A stretch of DNA of 64,000 bases from Sipunculus nudus (taxonomy: Eukaryota > Annelida > Sipuncula > Golfingiida > Sipunculidae). Positions 46,788-57,784 of this stretch are shown here, piece by piece (positions within the stretch are counted from its first letter, which is position 1; every line of letters starts with the position of its first letter). The notes below the pieces were generated by a model. That model was given only the letters and a program-made list of their open reading frames with translations, was not told where the DNA came from and searched no databases. A program made the translations under genes and the position numbers. The stretch lies in NCBI GenBank assembly GCA_026874595.1, contig CM049315.1, positions 4,396,664-4,460,663 of the forward strand, in the 5' to 3' direction.

Positions 46788-49700
46788 TATGCCCCCGCCA
46801 CAAAGTGGCCGGGGCATATAGTTTTACCCATGTCCGTCATTCCGTCCTTCCGAAACAAACAGTTGTACGGACTTTTTTTTCGCAATGCCTGCAGATATTG
46901 GCCTGATTTTTGGTGTGTCGGCAGATATAGACCAGTTACAGATCGAGTTCGCATTTCGTCCCGGTTGGCCTACTTTTGACCGTTTTAGGGCTCCTAAACT
47001 TAGAAAATTTCATGAAAAATAGAAATTTCATGACAAATACACATGTACGGACTTTTTGTTCGCAATGCCTGCAGATATTGGCCTGATTTTTGGTGTGTAG
47101 GCAGATAATGACCAGTTACAGATCGAGTTCGCGTTTTGTCCCAGTTGACCTACTTTTGACTGTTTTACGGCTCCTAAACTAAGAAAATTTCATGAAAAAT
47201 AGAAATTTTCATGACAAATACACATGCAGCACTTTTTTTCGCAATGCCTGCAGATATTGGCCTGATTTTTTGTGTGTGTGCAGATAATGACCAGTTACAG
47301 ATCGAGTTTGCGTTTCGTCCCGGTTGACCTACTTTTGAACGTTTTACGCCTCCTTAACTTAGAAAATTTCATAAAAAAAATAGAAATATTCATGACAGAT
47401 ACACATGTACGGACTTTTTTCGCAATGCCTGCAGATATTGGCCTGATTTTTGGTGTGTGGGCAGATATTGACCAGTTACAGATCGCGTTTCGTCCCAGTT
47501 GACCTACTTTTGATTGTTTAACGGCTCCTGAACATAGAAAATTTCATGAAAAATATAAATTTTCATGACAAATACACTTGTACAGACTTTTCTTTGCAAT
47601 ACCTGCAGATATTGGCCTGATTTTTGGTGTGTGGGCAGATAATGACCAGTTACAGATCGAGTTCACGTTTTGTCCCAGTTGACCTACTTTTGACCATTTG
47701 ACGGTGCTCTAACAGAGAAAATTTCATAAAAAAGTGCACATGTATTGACTTTTTTTCGCAGTGCCTGCAGACACGGGCCTGATTTTTGGTGTGTAGGCAG
47801 ATAATGACCAGTTACAGATCGAGTTCTTGTTTTGTCCAAGTTGACCTTTTTTTGACCATTTGACTGCTCCTGAATATAGAAAGTTTCATGAAAAATAGAA
47901 ATTTTCATAACAAATGCATATGTACGGACTTTTTGTCCTCAATGCCTGCAGATACCACCCTGATTTTTTCTGTGTGGGCAGATAATGACAGTTACAGATC
48001 GAGTTCGCGTTTCGTCCCGGTTGACCTACTTTTGATTGTTTTACGGCTCCTAAACATAGGAAATTTCATTAAAGACAGAAATTTTTATGGAAAATGCACA
48101 TGTATGGACTTTTTTTCACAATGCCTGCATATACTGGCATGATTAGCTCAGCTGACTATAAGTCATCTGAGCTATAGTCGTGGTCCATTGTCCGTCGTCC
48201 GTCCGTCTGTCCGTCCGTCCTTCCGTAGATGTGGCACGTTTTGAAACCGTAAGACCTAGGAATCCAAAATTCAGCATAATGTTAGATGTCCCCAAGATCT
48301 CCTACCAAGCCAAAAACTGGGTCTTTGCGACTTCATTCCTTTGAGAAATTAAGGAAAAACCTCAATTTTTTATTAAAAACCTATTTTCACAATTTAGGAC
48401 TGCCTAATATCAAAACCACTCATCTGTTTTTCCTCATATTTCCAATAAATAATCCTTTATATAATTCCTATGTACATGCCAGAAATTAGGTCTGTATTAT
48501 TTAATTTAAAAAAGTTATGGGCCCAAACATAATGCATTTTTTAAATAATCAGGAAAGAAATTTTATCACTTAACACAAAACTTGTTAAAGCTAAGCACTT
48601 TTTTCCAGTAATATTACTTTTATTAATCAAAATTAAATTGTATACCCAAAATGAGATCAAAATCTTATAAATTTTTAAAAAATATTAGCAAAAATAAAAA
48701 ATTGGTACCTTAAATTTTGCCCAACTTTGACCATGGCACGTTTTTTTGCTGTAACTGCTGTGGATTTAATTTTCACAGCATGTTTTTGTTAGCATTTCAA
48801 CTGTTAACACCAAAAATTTGAAACCAGTTGATCAAAAACTGTAGATTTTATTCAAGTTTTCAAGCACCATGTCACATATTGCTAGTGTTATGCAGTTTGC
48901 TAGAGCTCAGCTCCCGAGCTTCAGCTCTAAGTTCCTTAAATTTGGCATACAGTTAGATTTCTCCAAAATCCCCTACCATGCCAAGAATTTGGTCACTAGG
49001 ACTTAATTCCTTCGAGATATCAATGAAAAACTTAATTTTTCCATTAAAAACCCAATGTTACACTTTAAGACTGCCTAATATCAAAACCACTGATCTGACT
49101 TTGATCATATATAATATACATATTTTTCTATACATTCACTATGCACATGCCAGAAATGATGTCAGTATTGTGTATTTTTTTTAAGTTATGGGCCCAAACA
49201 TAATGCACTTTGTAAAAAATCAAGAAATATATTTACTCCCTTAACAAGGGCATTGCTGAAGCTAGAGATCTTTTTTGTCAGGGATGTAACATTATTTAAT
49301 CAAGATTCAATTGAATACCCAAAATTAGTTCTGAATTTTTCAAATTTTATAAGTTATTAGTATAAATATAAAATTAGTACCTTTAATTTTGCCCAACTGT
49401 GACCATGGCACGTTTGTTTCCCGTGAGCACTGTTGATATAATTTTCATATCATGCACACATAAGGATTTCAGCTTTTTAGTTTAGAAAGCTGAAAGAAAT
49501 TTGCCAAATATTGTAGCTTTTATTAATGTTTTTTATGAGACCCTGTCAGACTTTGGCTCTCTCCAGCCCCTCTTGAGTCACCTGTATGTTGACTTTGTTG
49601 ACCTTTCATCAAATTATGCACGCTTGAGGGGAGAATCCAGGCAGCTGATGGCCAGCCACAGTTGATCCAGGTGTTCAACCCAACTCATCTAGTAGTTTTA

Positions 49701-50925
49701 ACCAACAACATAACAATAAACAATAAATTAATAAATTTTTATTGGTTTTTAATAACAAATTAAAGAAAAATAGAAAAGGAATTTGTTAGTTTATAATAAC
49801 AGGAAATTAACTTGCAGTTACTGATGATATAAGAATCTTGTATCGATGGGTAGAATGTCACATATTCCAAATAACACCATGCAGTCACCTATGGCATTTT
49901 TTCAGTTCATTTTTAATGATAAAGAAGTAAATCATATTATTCATTACTAATCATTAAGGATTATATGAAGGAAATTAATGATAGACAAAGATGCAGTTGA
50001 TAATATTAATCTAGATTCCTACTGTGTCTAGTGTGTACATTGATGTGAAATTAGTCCAAAATGAATTTTTTACAGTTATTTTTTAATATAAATAAAAGCC
50101 ATAAAACCAGGTACTTATGATCATTATTTAAATGTGTGAATTTTGTATATTCTGGATTCTCAACATCATTTTTTGGTGAAAACTGAATAAATACCAGACA
50201 TGGTGCGAATACTTTGTAATTGTATTTAAATACGAATATGATTATGTACTCCATTATAAAATTTCTTGCATAAAGAATGGGAATTCAGGTAAAAATGAAA
50301 GTATATGAATACTCGTGCAAATACTTTCAAAATGTATTCATTAATGCATTCATGAATATATTCTTTAATATTATTTTAATAATCATATCAATTATATTTC
50401 AATTTAAAAAATCATGATTCTCTTATTATTTTTAATAAAAATTATATTTGGGACAATATTTGTAATTTTTTTAATAAATAGTTAAACTCTTATATTATAT
50501 GTTCTGCTTATAAGTTATATGGCCAAGTCAAAATCTGTGTGACAGTAGTACTCCATTTGTTAATAAAATAAATGAAATCAATCCTCTTCCCTGTCTCCAA
50601 AGGTACTATCAAAATCATACATAAGCTAAACAACAACAACTCATAATACAGCTTATATTTATTACCACACAAAACCAGCATGTGCCTCATTTCTAAATAA
50701 TATTTTTTTATCATATATAACAGCTGAGCGTCGTGACCCATAGGTCCCTTGTTTTTGGTGTGTTGCTTGATAATGACCCGTTACAGATCACGTTTGCATT
50801 TTGCCCTTGTTGACCTACTTTTGACCGTACGACACCACCTGAATTAAAAAAAAAAATTTCAAAATTTTACAAATGTTTCTAATTTGCCCCAGGTGGGGGC
50901 ATTCGTGTCGTTCCGACACATCTAG
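46788..50925 (+). mobile_element. Family Q element, nested in J5 and containing J4
   Basis: Starts with a hairpin: arm ATGCCCCCGCCAC, loop AAA, arm GTGGCCGGGGCAT. Seven to eight tandem units of about 180 bp follow: 'CGCAATGCCTGCAGATATTGGCCTGATTTTTGGTGTG', 'GACCAGTTACAGATCGAGTTCGCGTTTCGTCCCGGTTGACCTACTTTTGAC'. Ends GGTGGGGGCAT, hairpin GTGTCG-TTC-CGACAC (50905-50919), ATCTAG (CTAG 50922-50925) and TT. Its own sequence is 46788-48142 and 50752-50925. Confidence 0.8.
48143..50751 (+). mobile_element. Family J element J4, nested in Q
   Basis: Starts TTAGCTCAGCTGACTATAAG. Ends CAGCTGAGCGTCGTGACCCA, TAGGTCC and CTTG (50748-50751). It interrupts a Q unit between 'ACTGGCATGA' and 'TTTTTGGTGTG'. Its 3' half (about 48770-50710) is the same subfamily as the 3' part of J5 (about 51330-53090) and unlike J1/J3. 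Confidence 0.8.
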
Positions 50926-53090
50926 TTTATTAAAAACTTATTTTCACACTTCAGGACTGCCTAATATCAAAACTACTCATCTGTTTTTCCTCATATTTAC
51001 CATAAATATTTCCCTATATAGTTCCTATGTACATGCCAGAAATTATGTCTGTATTATATAATTTTAAAAAGTAATGGGCATAAACATAATGCATTTTGTA
51101 AAAAATCAGGAAAGATATTTGATCACTTAACACAAAACATGTTAACCCTATGAACTTTTTTACCAGTAATATAACTTTAATTAATCAAAATTAAATTGTA
51201 TACCAAAAATTACATCAAATTCTTTAAATTTTGTTAAATATTAACAAAAATAAAAAATTGGTACCTTAAATTTTGCCCAACTTTGACCATGGCACGTTTT
51301 TTTCCTGTAAGTACTGTGGATTTAATTTTCACAGCATGCTTTTGTTAGCATTTTGTCTGTTAAAACCAAAAATTTGAAACCAGTTGATCAAAAACTGTAG
51401 ATTTTATTCAAGTTTTCAAGCACCATGTAACATATTGTTTACATCAAGCTAGTGTTATGCAGTTTGCAAGAGCTCAGCTCTCCAGCTTCAGCTCTCAGTT
51501 CCTGTGCATATTTTTTTATACATTCTCTATGCACATGCCAAAATGATGTCAGTATTTCGTAATTGTTTTAAGTTATGGGCCCAAACATAATGCACTTTGT
51601 AAAAAATCAAGAAATATATTTACTCCCTTAACAAGAGGATTGCTGAAGCTAGAGATTTTTTTTGGTCAGGGATGTAACATTTTTTTATCAAGATTCAATT
51701 AAATACCTAAAATTAGTTCTGAATTTTTCAAATTTTATAAGTTATTAGTATAAATATAAAATTAGTACCTTAAATTTTGCCAAACTTTGACCAATGCACG
51801 TTTGTTTCCTGTGAGCACTGTTGATATAATTTTCATATCATGCACACATAAGGATTTCAGCTTTTTTAGTTTAGAAAGCTGAAAGAAAATGGCCAAAAAT
51901 TGTAGCTTTTATTAATGTTTTTATGAGACCATGTCAGACCTTAGCTCTCCCCAGCCCTTCTTGAGTCACCTGTATGTTGACCTTGTTGACTTTTCATCAT
52001 ATTATGCATGCTTGACGTGAGGCATACACTGGGGCAGCCAGGCAGCTTATGGCCAGCTACAGCTGATCCAGGTGTCCAGCCCAACTCATCTAGTAGTTTT
52101 TACTAACAATAAACAATAAATTCATAAATTTTTATTGGTTTTTAATAACAAATTAAAGAAAAATAGAAAAGGCATTTGTTAGTTGATAATAACAGGAAAT
52201 TAACTTGCAGTTACTGATGATATAAGAATCTTGTATCAATTGATAGAATGTCACGTATTCCAAATAACACCATGCAGTCACCTATGGTATTTTTCAGTTC
52301 AATTTTAATGATAAAAAAATAATTCATATTATTCATTACTAATCATTAGGGATCATATGAAGGAAATTAATGATAGACAAAGATGCAGTTGATAATATTA
52401 ATTTAGATTCCTGCTGTGTCTAGTGTGTACACTGATGTGAAATTAGTCCAAAATGAATATATAACATTTATTTTTTTATAATATGAATAAAAGCCATAAA
52501 ACCAGGTACTTATGATCATTATTTAAATGCGTGAATTCTGTATATTCTGGAATCTCAACATCATTGTTTGGTGATAACTGAATAAATACCAGACATGGTG
52601 CGAATACTTTGCAAATGTATTTGAATACGAATATGTACTCCATTATAAAATTTCTTGCATAAGAATGGGAATTCAGGTAAAAATGAAAGTATATGAATAC
52701 CAGTGCAAATACTTTCAAAATGTATTCATGAATGCATTCATGAATATATTATTTGATATTATTATAATAATCATTCCAGTTGTATTTTATTTTAAAAAAT
52801 CATACGATTCTCCTATTATTTTTAATAAAAATTATATTTGGGACAATTTGTAATTATTTAAATAAATAGTTAAACTCTTATATGTTCTGCTTATAAGTTA
52901 TATGGCCAAGTCAAAATCTGTGTGACAATAGCACTCCATTTGTTAATAAAATAAATGAAATCAATCCTCTTCCCTCTCTCCAAAGATACTATCAAAATCA
53001 TACATAAACTAAACATCCACAACTCATAATACAGCTTATATTTATTTCCACACAAAACAAGCATGTGCCTCATTTCTAAATCATATTTTT

Positions 53091-54126
53091 TTAGCCCTCA
53101 GCCCTTAGGCTGATGGGCTATTGTCGTCACCCAAGCTGTCCGTCCGTCCGTCCGTCCGGCGTCCGTTAACTTTTACCTTGTGAGCGGGATATCTTGAAAA
53201 GGATTCACCGTCAGAATTTTATTTCCTCGGTAAAGATGTATATCGACAAAATCTCGGTCACGTTCAAAGATGGGTGACCTTGACCTATTTTTCTACATTT
53301 TAGAGCTGATTATAGAAAAACACTTAGATGCTTATTACTCAGGAACCATTTGGTGGATTTTCACAAAACTTACTATGATTATTGGGACTGATAGTCTGTA
53401 CCTGCCATACAAGTTTGGTGGCGCCACCTACAATTTCTGATTTTTAATGAATTTTTATCGGATTTTTCAACTTTGGGCTTGTGAGCAGGATATCTTGAAA
53501 ATGATTCACCGTAAGAATTTTATTTTTTTCGGTGAAGATGTATATTTGCAAAATCTCGGTCAAGTTCGAAGATGGGTGACCTTGACCTATTTTTCTACGT
53601 TTTAGAGCTGATTATAGAAAAAACATTTAGAAGCTTATTTCTCAGGAACCATTGGATGGATTTTCACAATACTTACTATGATCATACGGACTGATGGTCT
53701 GTAACTGCTGCACAAGTTTGGGGACGCCATCTGCAATTTCTGATTTTTTATTGAATTTTTCTTGGATTTTTCAACTTTGGCCTTGTGAGCGGGATATCTC
53801 TAAAAGGATTCACAATAGCAATTTTATTTCTTTGGTGAAAATGTATATCGACAAAAATCTCGTTCATGTTCGAAGATGGGTGACCTTGACCTACTTTACA
53901 AGGTCACAGAGCTTATAATAGAATAAAACTTAGAAGCTTATTTTTTAGGAAGCATTTGGTGGATTGTTATGAATCATGGTACATACCTCTCCATTTTAAA
54001 TTTATAACTGGGACATGTACAGATATACATCCATGTGAGAGCAGATATTTAGTACTTGTTACTGTTACCACCTCTAAACACTGTTCTTTTGGCTGAGGGC
54101 TTTTGTCAGCTTTTGCTGATATTCTA
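53091..54126 (+). mobile_element. Family P element, nested in J5
   Basis: Starts with hairpin arms AGCCCTCAGCC and GGCTGATGGGCT around CTTA, then (GTCC)n (53140-53165). Three units of about 303 bp begin 'CTTGTGAGCGGGATATCTTGAAAAGGATTCACCG', with GGTGGCGCCACC at 53417-53428. The subterminal inverted copy GGCTGAGGGCT (54091-54101) is followed by hairpin TCAGC-TTTT-GCTGA (54106-54119) and ATATTCTA. It sits in a T run of J5. Confidence 0.75.
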
Positions 54127-54171
54127 TTTATCATATATAACAGCTGAGCGCCGTGACCCATGGGTCCCTTG

Positions 54172-54570
54172 TTACTTGAGCACAAGTAGTAATACAAGTA
54201 CATGTACGTTACTGACTAAATGCTACTTATACGTATGGAGATAAAATCATTGTACAATCTATAAAAAATAGTGCATAACACGTCTTAGTGACCTAAATGT
54301 GATGTTTTCAAAGTGTTCCTGCTTTTAAAACTACATTTTACCTGATGACACGGGAAGCGTTGTAATAATCGATAGAGTTCCGTGACTTGATATATCCCCT
54401 TTTTTATTAGATGTAGTTGGCTTTATAGATGACGACAACTGAATGTGCAGATGAATATAATTAAGCTAGTTTATTTGATTTACAATGTATAATACAAAGA
54501 CATAAATGACAAGCATTTTTTTGTAGGTAAAGACTGACATGGTTATATATAATTGATAAAACAATTAGCT
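54172..54570. other. Intergenic sequence
   Basis: No recognisable feature. Confidence 0.3.
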
Positions 54571-54730
54571 AATTGTATCCGCAGAATCGTACTCAAGACT
54601 GATGGTGCCATCTGCAATCATTTTCGTGTGGCGTCCGTCCGTTTGTTTGCTTGAAATTTGTGGAAATCACTCATATCTCATGAGTTGTTATATGTATCAG
54701 CCTGAAATTTTTCAGCCTGAAATGTTTGTA
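54571..54730 (+). mobile_element. 5' remnant of a family K element
   Basis: Begins TTGTATCCGCAGAATCG and then enters core text: 'AAGACTGATGGTGCCATCTGCAATCATTTTCG', 'GGCGTCCGTCCGTTTGTTTGC', 'AAATCACTCATATCTCATGAG'. The second hairpin arm and the 3' end are missing. Confidence 0.55.
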
Positions 54731-54925
54731 AGGGTCCTTAAGCACTAAGATCTGAACTAGCAGACATGTAACTCTTGTGAGTATACATTTTAATTCGAAC
54801 AGTCGGTAACGAAATGTTTCGTGATCCAGGTTTTTTTCGTAATTCCTAAGAGGGAAGTTCACTTACTCGAATGTCAGTGTTTATGTTTGGCGCGATTTTT
54901 GTGACACTGCCGAATGTAAAAATGG

Positions 54926-54995
54926 AATACCGTATCGACGTAATAAGCGACGGGCGCTCTCAAAATTAATTTTTTCAAATATTTTATCCTTATAA

Positions 54996-55026
<31 letters not shown>

Positions 55027-55027
55027 T
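54926..55027. repeat. Repeat ending in a long C tract
   Basis: AATACCGTATCGACGTAATAAGCGACGGGCGC, then 'TTATAAGCC' and about 28 C. The reverse-complement counterpart is at 56744-56803. The two may be the ends of one foldback element or two opposed copies of a short repeat. Confidence 0.5.
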
Positions 55028-56201
55028 CTGCCAACTTCCGAAGTGCGTTACGATCCTCTTATTTAACACTGCGGCTTGTGTACACGTGTTTGACTTCACA
55101 GCACATTCAGGACAATTCAGAAAAACAACGATCTTTTAGCGATGGTTGTGTGAAGTTTTGAAAAATAATAACTAATCCAAGTGATACCGATTTGCAGACG
55201 ATTTTATTTTGTGATGTATGAGAGAATTGTATGAATGACTGCAGTTCGAGATTTCCTTTGCAGGTGAAGAGGAAAAATAAGGATGGTAATAAAAGTCACC
55301 GCCTAATAAGGTAGTAGAATATATAAAATGTTCATATAAAGATATATAAAACGGTATTTATATGAAAGATGAAAAAAAAATATAGTACGGGACGTCTATA
55401 CCTCGATTATGTCAGTCACCTTACGCAAATACCTTTGACAGTTGAGCCGATGTATGACATGGCATGGCATCGCCAATAATTGTCCTCTTTTGTCCTTCAT
55501 TATGCATGATATTACATGCTAAGGTTAAAAAAGCTGAAATACTGGCCTTCAGACTCCAGCGTATTATATAAACTTCAGTTTGTTTCCTTGTTTTAATATG
55601 CATATTACGTGCTACTGGATGGCATTTAGCCAAGTACCCATCATCCCTTGCGCGAGCGCTGCATACAAACAAATAAACCCAGGGCTCTTGGATTTGAGTA
55701 TATGGGTAAGCCCCGCACGCTGTCAGTGGCATCGACATTTATATCACTGCAAACATGTTTCAAGTGAATTGCTAAGATATATTTGGCAAAAAATACATTA
55801 AAACATATGTTTTCAGGATTTGGATTCCGTTTCGGTCTGTCAGTTCTGCGATTCCGTCCGCGATCGCGGAAAATCACTGGCTCTACTTTCAGAAGGGCTT
55901 TCATATATTGAATCAGTTAAAATCCATGTGTCAATGCGCCAAGGGCAAACCTTGTCTTACCAATTATATAACTATGTGCACATGTTAATCTCATGTAAAA
56001 ACGATAAATTAAAACATAAATAAAGCACTGTAATGTTCTTTATTGAGTGTATGTTACCACCATACGGACATGACCACTGATATTTACGGCGTCCAGTACG
56101 ACCGACGTAATAATGCTGATTGCCGTAAATTATCCTTGGCGGCCCTGAGGACACTGAAAAACTTGTACCCGTTTATAAGACGGCCGCCCTCCTTTGCCAA
56201 A
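55028..56201. other. Intergenic sequence
   Basis: Moderate complexity; open frames of 60-105 codons on both strands with no recognisable family. 'GATTCCGTCCGCGATCGCGG' near 55850-55870 is locally GC-rich. Confidence 0.3.
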
Positions 56202-56203
56202 TA

Positions 56204-56388
56204 CAGTGAAACCTCGTTGTGTCGAAGTCGAAGGGACCATCAGAAAACTTCGACACATCCGAGGTTCGACACAAGCGGGTTTTCATTTGGTTATAATTTA
56301 ACTAGAGTTGTCCGGAATATCGAGTCTGTAACTTCGACATTAGCGGGGTATTTGACTTAAGCGAGTTAGACACAACGAGGTTTCACTG
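56204..56388. mobile_element. pogo/Tigger-like MITE
   Basis: Near-perfect terminal inverted repeats CAGTGAAACCTCGTTGTG and CACAACGAGGTTTCACTG, flanked by TA at 56202-56203 and 56389-56390. Subterminal CTTCGACAC/GTTCGACAC repeats are internal. 185 bp, non-coding. Confidence 0.85.
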
Positions 56389-56595
56389 TATTTTTAGGAT
56401 AAAATTTATCGTCCTGTGCACGAGCAAATACGGTAAATATATATATTTCATTGTATAATACATCCACATACATACCTGAATTCAGGTCACCCGATCAGCA
56501 TGGCCACCTGCAGGGTCGGCCTTCACGGACACGTTCAGTCAATGTTATCTATGACACACCTGAACACTGATTCTGTTGATAAAGCCTAACGGAGA

Positions 56596-56630
56596 TTAAA
56601 TGTTACTGCCAGTCTGGCGGTAACATTTAA
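56596..56630. other. 16-bp-stem hairpin
   Basis: Arms TTAAATGTTACTGCCA (56596-56611) and TGGCGGTAACATTTAA (56615-56630) pair with one mismatch around the 3-base loop GTC. There is no T run after it and no repeat context. It may be a MITE core or a small-RNA precursor. Confidence 0.6.
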
Positions 56631-56743
56631 ACTCGGCGGGGAGAAATGAAAACATAACGTTGCCCCAAGTTATATTGGGTAGGGATAAAAATGGTGGTTA
56701 AGATGGCTTATCCCCTAGTTTTCTTTAAGTTAACTCCAAAATC

Positions 56744-56803
56744 CGGGGGGGGGGGGGGGGGGGGCTTATGAAGGGAGGGGCGCTTATTAGGTCGTATACG
56801 GTA
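56744..56803. repeat. G tract with inverted counterpart of 54926-55027
   Basis: About 20 G, then GGCTTATGAAGGGAGGGGCG and CTTATTAGGTCGTATACGGT. This is the reverse complement, diverged, of the C-tract repeat 1.8 kb upstream. Confidence 0.5.
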
Positions 56804-56962
56804 CACATCATACAGAATCACGTTTTGGTCACACTCCAAAGGCCCATAAACCTCGGGTAACTCAAATCAGGTCACAAAACGTGAGTAACTGTGCGCTCCC
56901 CATATATAGATGGTGATACAGTATATGTATTAGACCGGAACACGTGAATGCGTAAGCGCCAT

Positions 56963-56986
56963 CCCCCCCCCCCCCCCCCCCCCCCC
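56963..56986. repeat. Poly-C tract
   Basis: About 22-23 C followed by GCACATATG. No terminus around it was recognised. Confidence 0.85.
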
Positions 56987-57784
56987 GCACATATGAATCA
57001 TCTGGGTCATGGGAGTGTATATATAGTACGGAGTGTACATATAGTGCTGCAGCCTCCTCCGTGTTCTACTCAGTTCAAGTGAGCACGATCTGACCAGCGT
57101 TGGCAATGTGAGTACATATACTTCCAGAACTGCGTCAAAACACACTGAATTTTCGTTCAGTCAGTAGTAGTAGTATTTCTGTAACAAAATTGCCTCTTAG
57201 TTTTATTATACTTTATGTACCTTAGATTCTTCAGAAAATTTCGAGGTACAGGTCTCATCCTTGAATCTTACTAAATATTACTTTCACCTTCTGGGTTTGC
57301 TGTTGACAATCAGCTTGGATTTCGGCCGGGCATGATATCATGGAAACTAGGCCTGCATCTGTAGTCAGAGGTTGCTATAAGTATATAACCCTTGCTCCAA
57401 AATCGACTATTGCGGTGATTCCTACATCTAGGCCTTGAGCCAGCGGCCTTTGTAATCCACATATGTGCGTAGTGTTTTAGCATGAACATATATGTTATGT
57501 AAACTGAGAGCTTTTTTGTTGGGAGATCTTAAGCGCTTTTGGAGATTTATCTGTATTAGACAAGGGAAACAGGGCTTCCTAACAGTAATACAAACACATT
57601 TTATTATCATCAGGAAGTCTTGTGCTGCATGCTAAAAGTAAAAACCAAATTTAAATAATACTGACTGCTTGTAAGGGACAATATGTGAACACACATTCCC
57701 TCTTAGACAAATAAAATATCATTTAAATAACAGTCTCTCATGCATCTGCGCCGAAGTTGTAAGTGAAATCAGTGTTAGGTGAAA
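56987..57784. other. Intergenic sequence
   Basis: No recognisable gene or repeat. Confidence 0.3.

Larger units (their letters stand above)
46561..54171 (+). mobile_element. Family J element J5, carrying Q (with J4) and P
   Basis: Starts TTAGCTCAGCTGACTATACG with (GTCC)n. Ends CAGCTGAGCGCCGTGACCCA, TGGGTCC and CTTG (54168-54171) followed by TT. Its own sequence is 46561-46787, 50926-53090 and about 54127-54171. Removing Q rejoins 'CCTCAATTTTT' to 'TTTATTAAAAACTTATTTTCACAC', text that is continuous in J3. Removing P rejoins 'AAATCATATTTTTT' to 'ATCATATATAACAG', which is continuous in J4. This is the deepest nest in the window. Confidence 0.8.

Noticed and set aside
10256-48489. 67-codon frame repeated in J elements (10256, 37256, 37939, 48286)
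   Set aside because: The copies are similar because the DNA is repeated. Differences between them are mostly amino-acid changing, so there is no sign of protein selection.
1193-54171. A Rep/helicase or other transposase gene for the elements
   Set aside because: No frame longer than about 200 codons exists and none shows replication-initiator or helicase motifs; all copies look non-autonomous.
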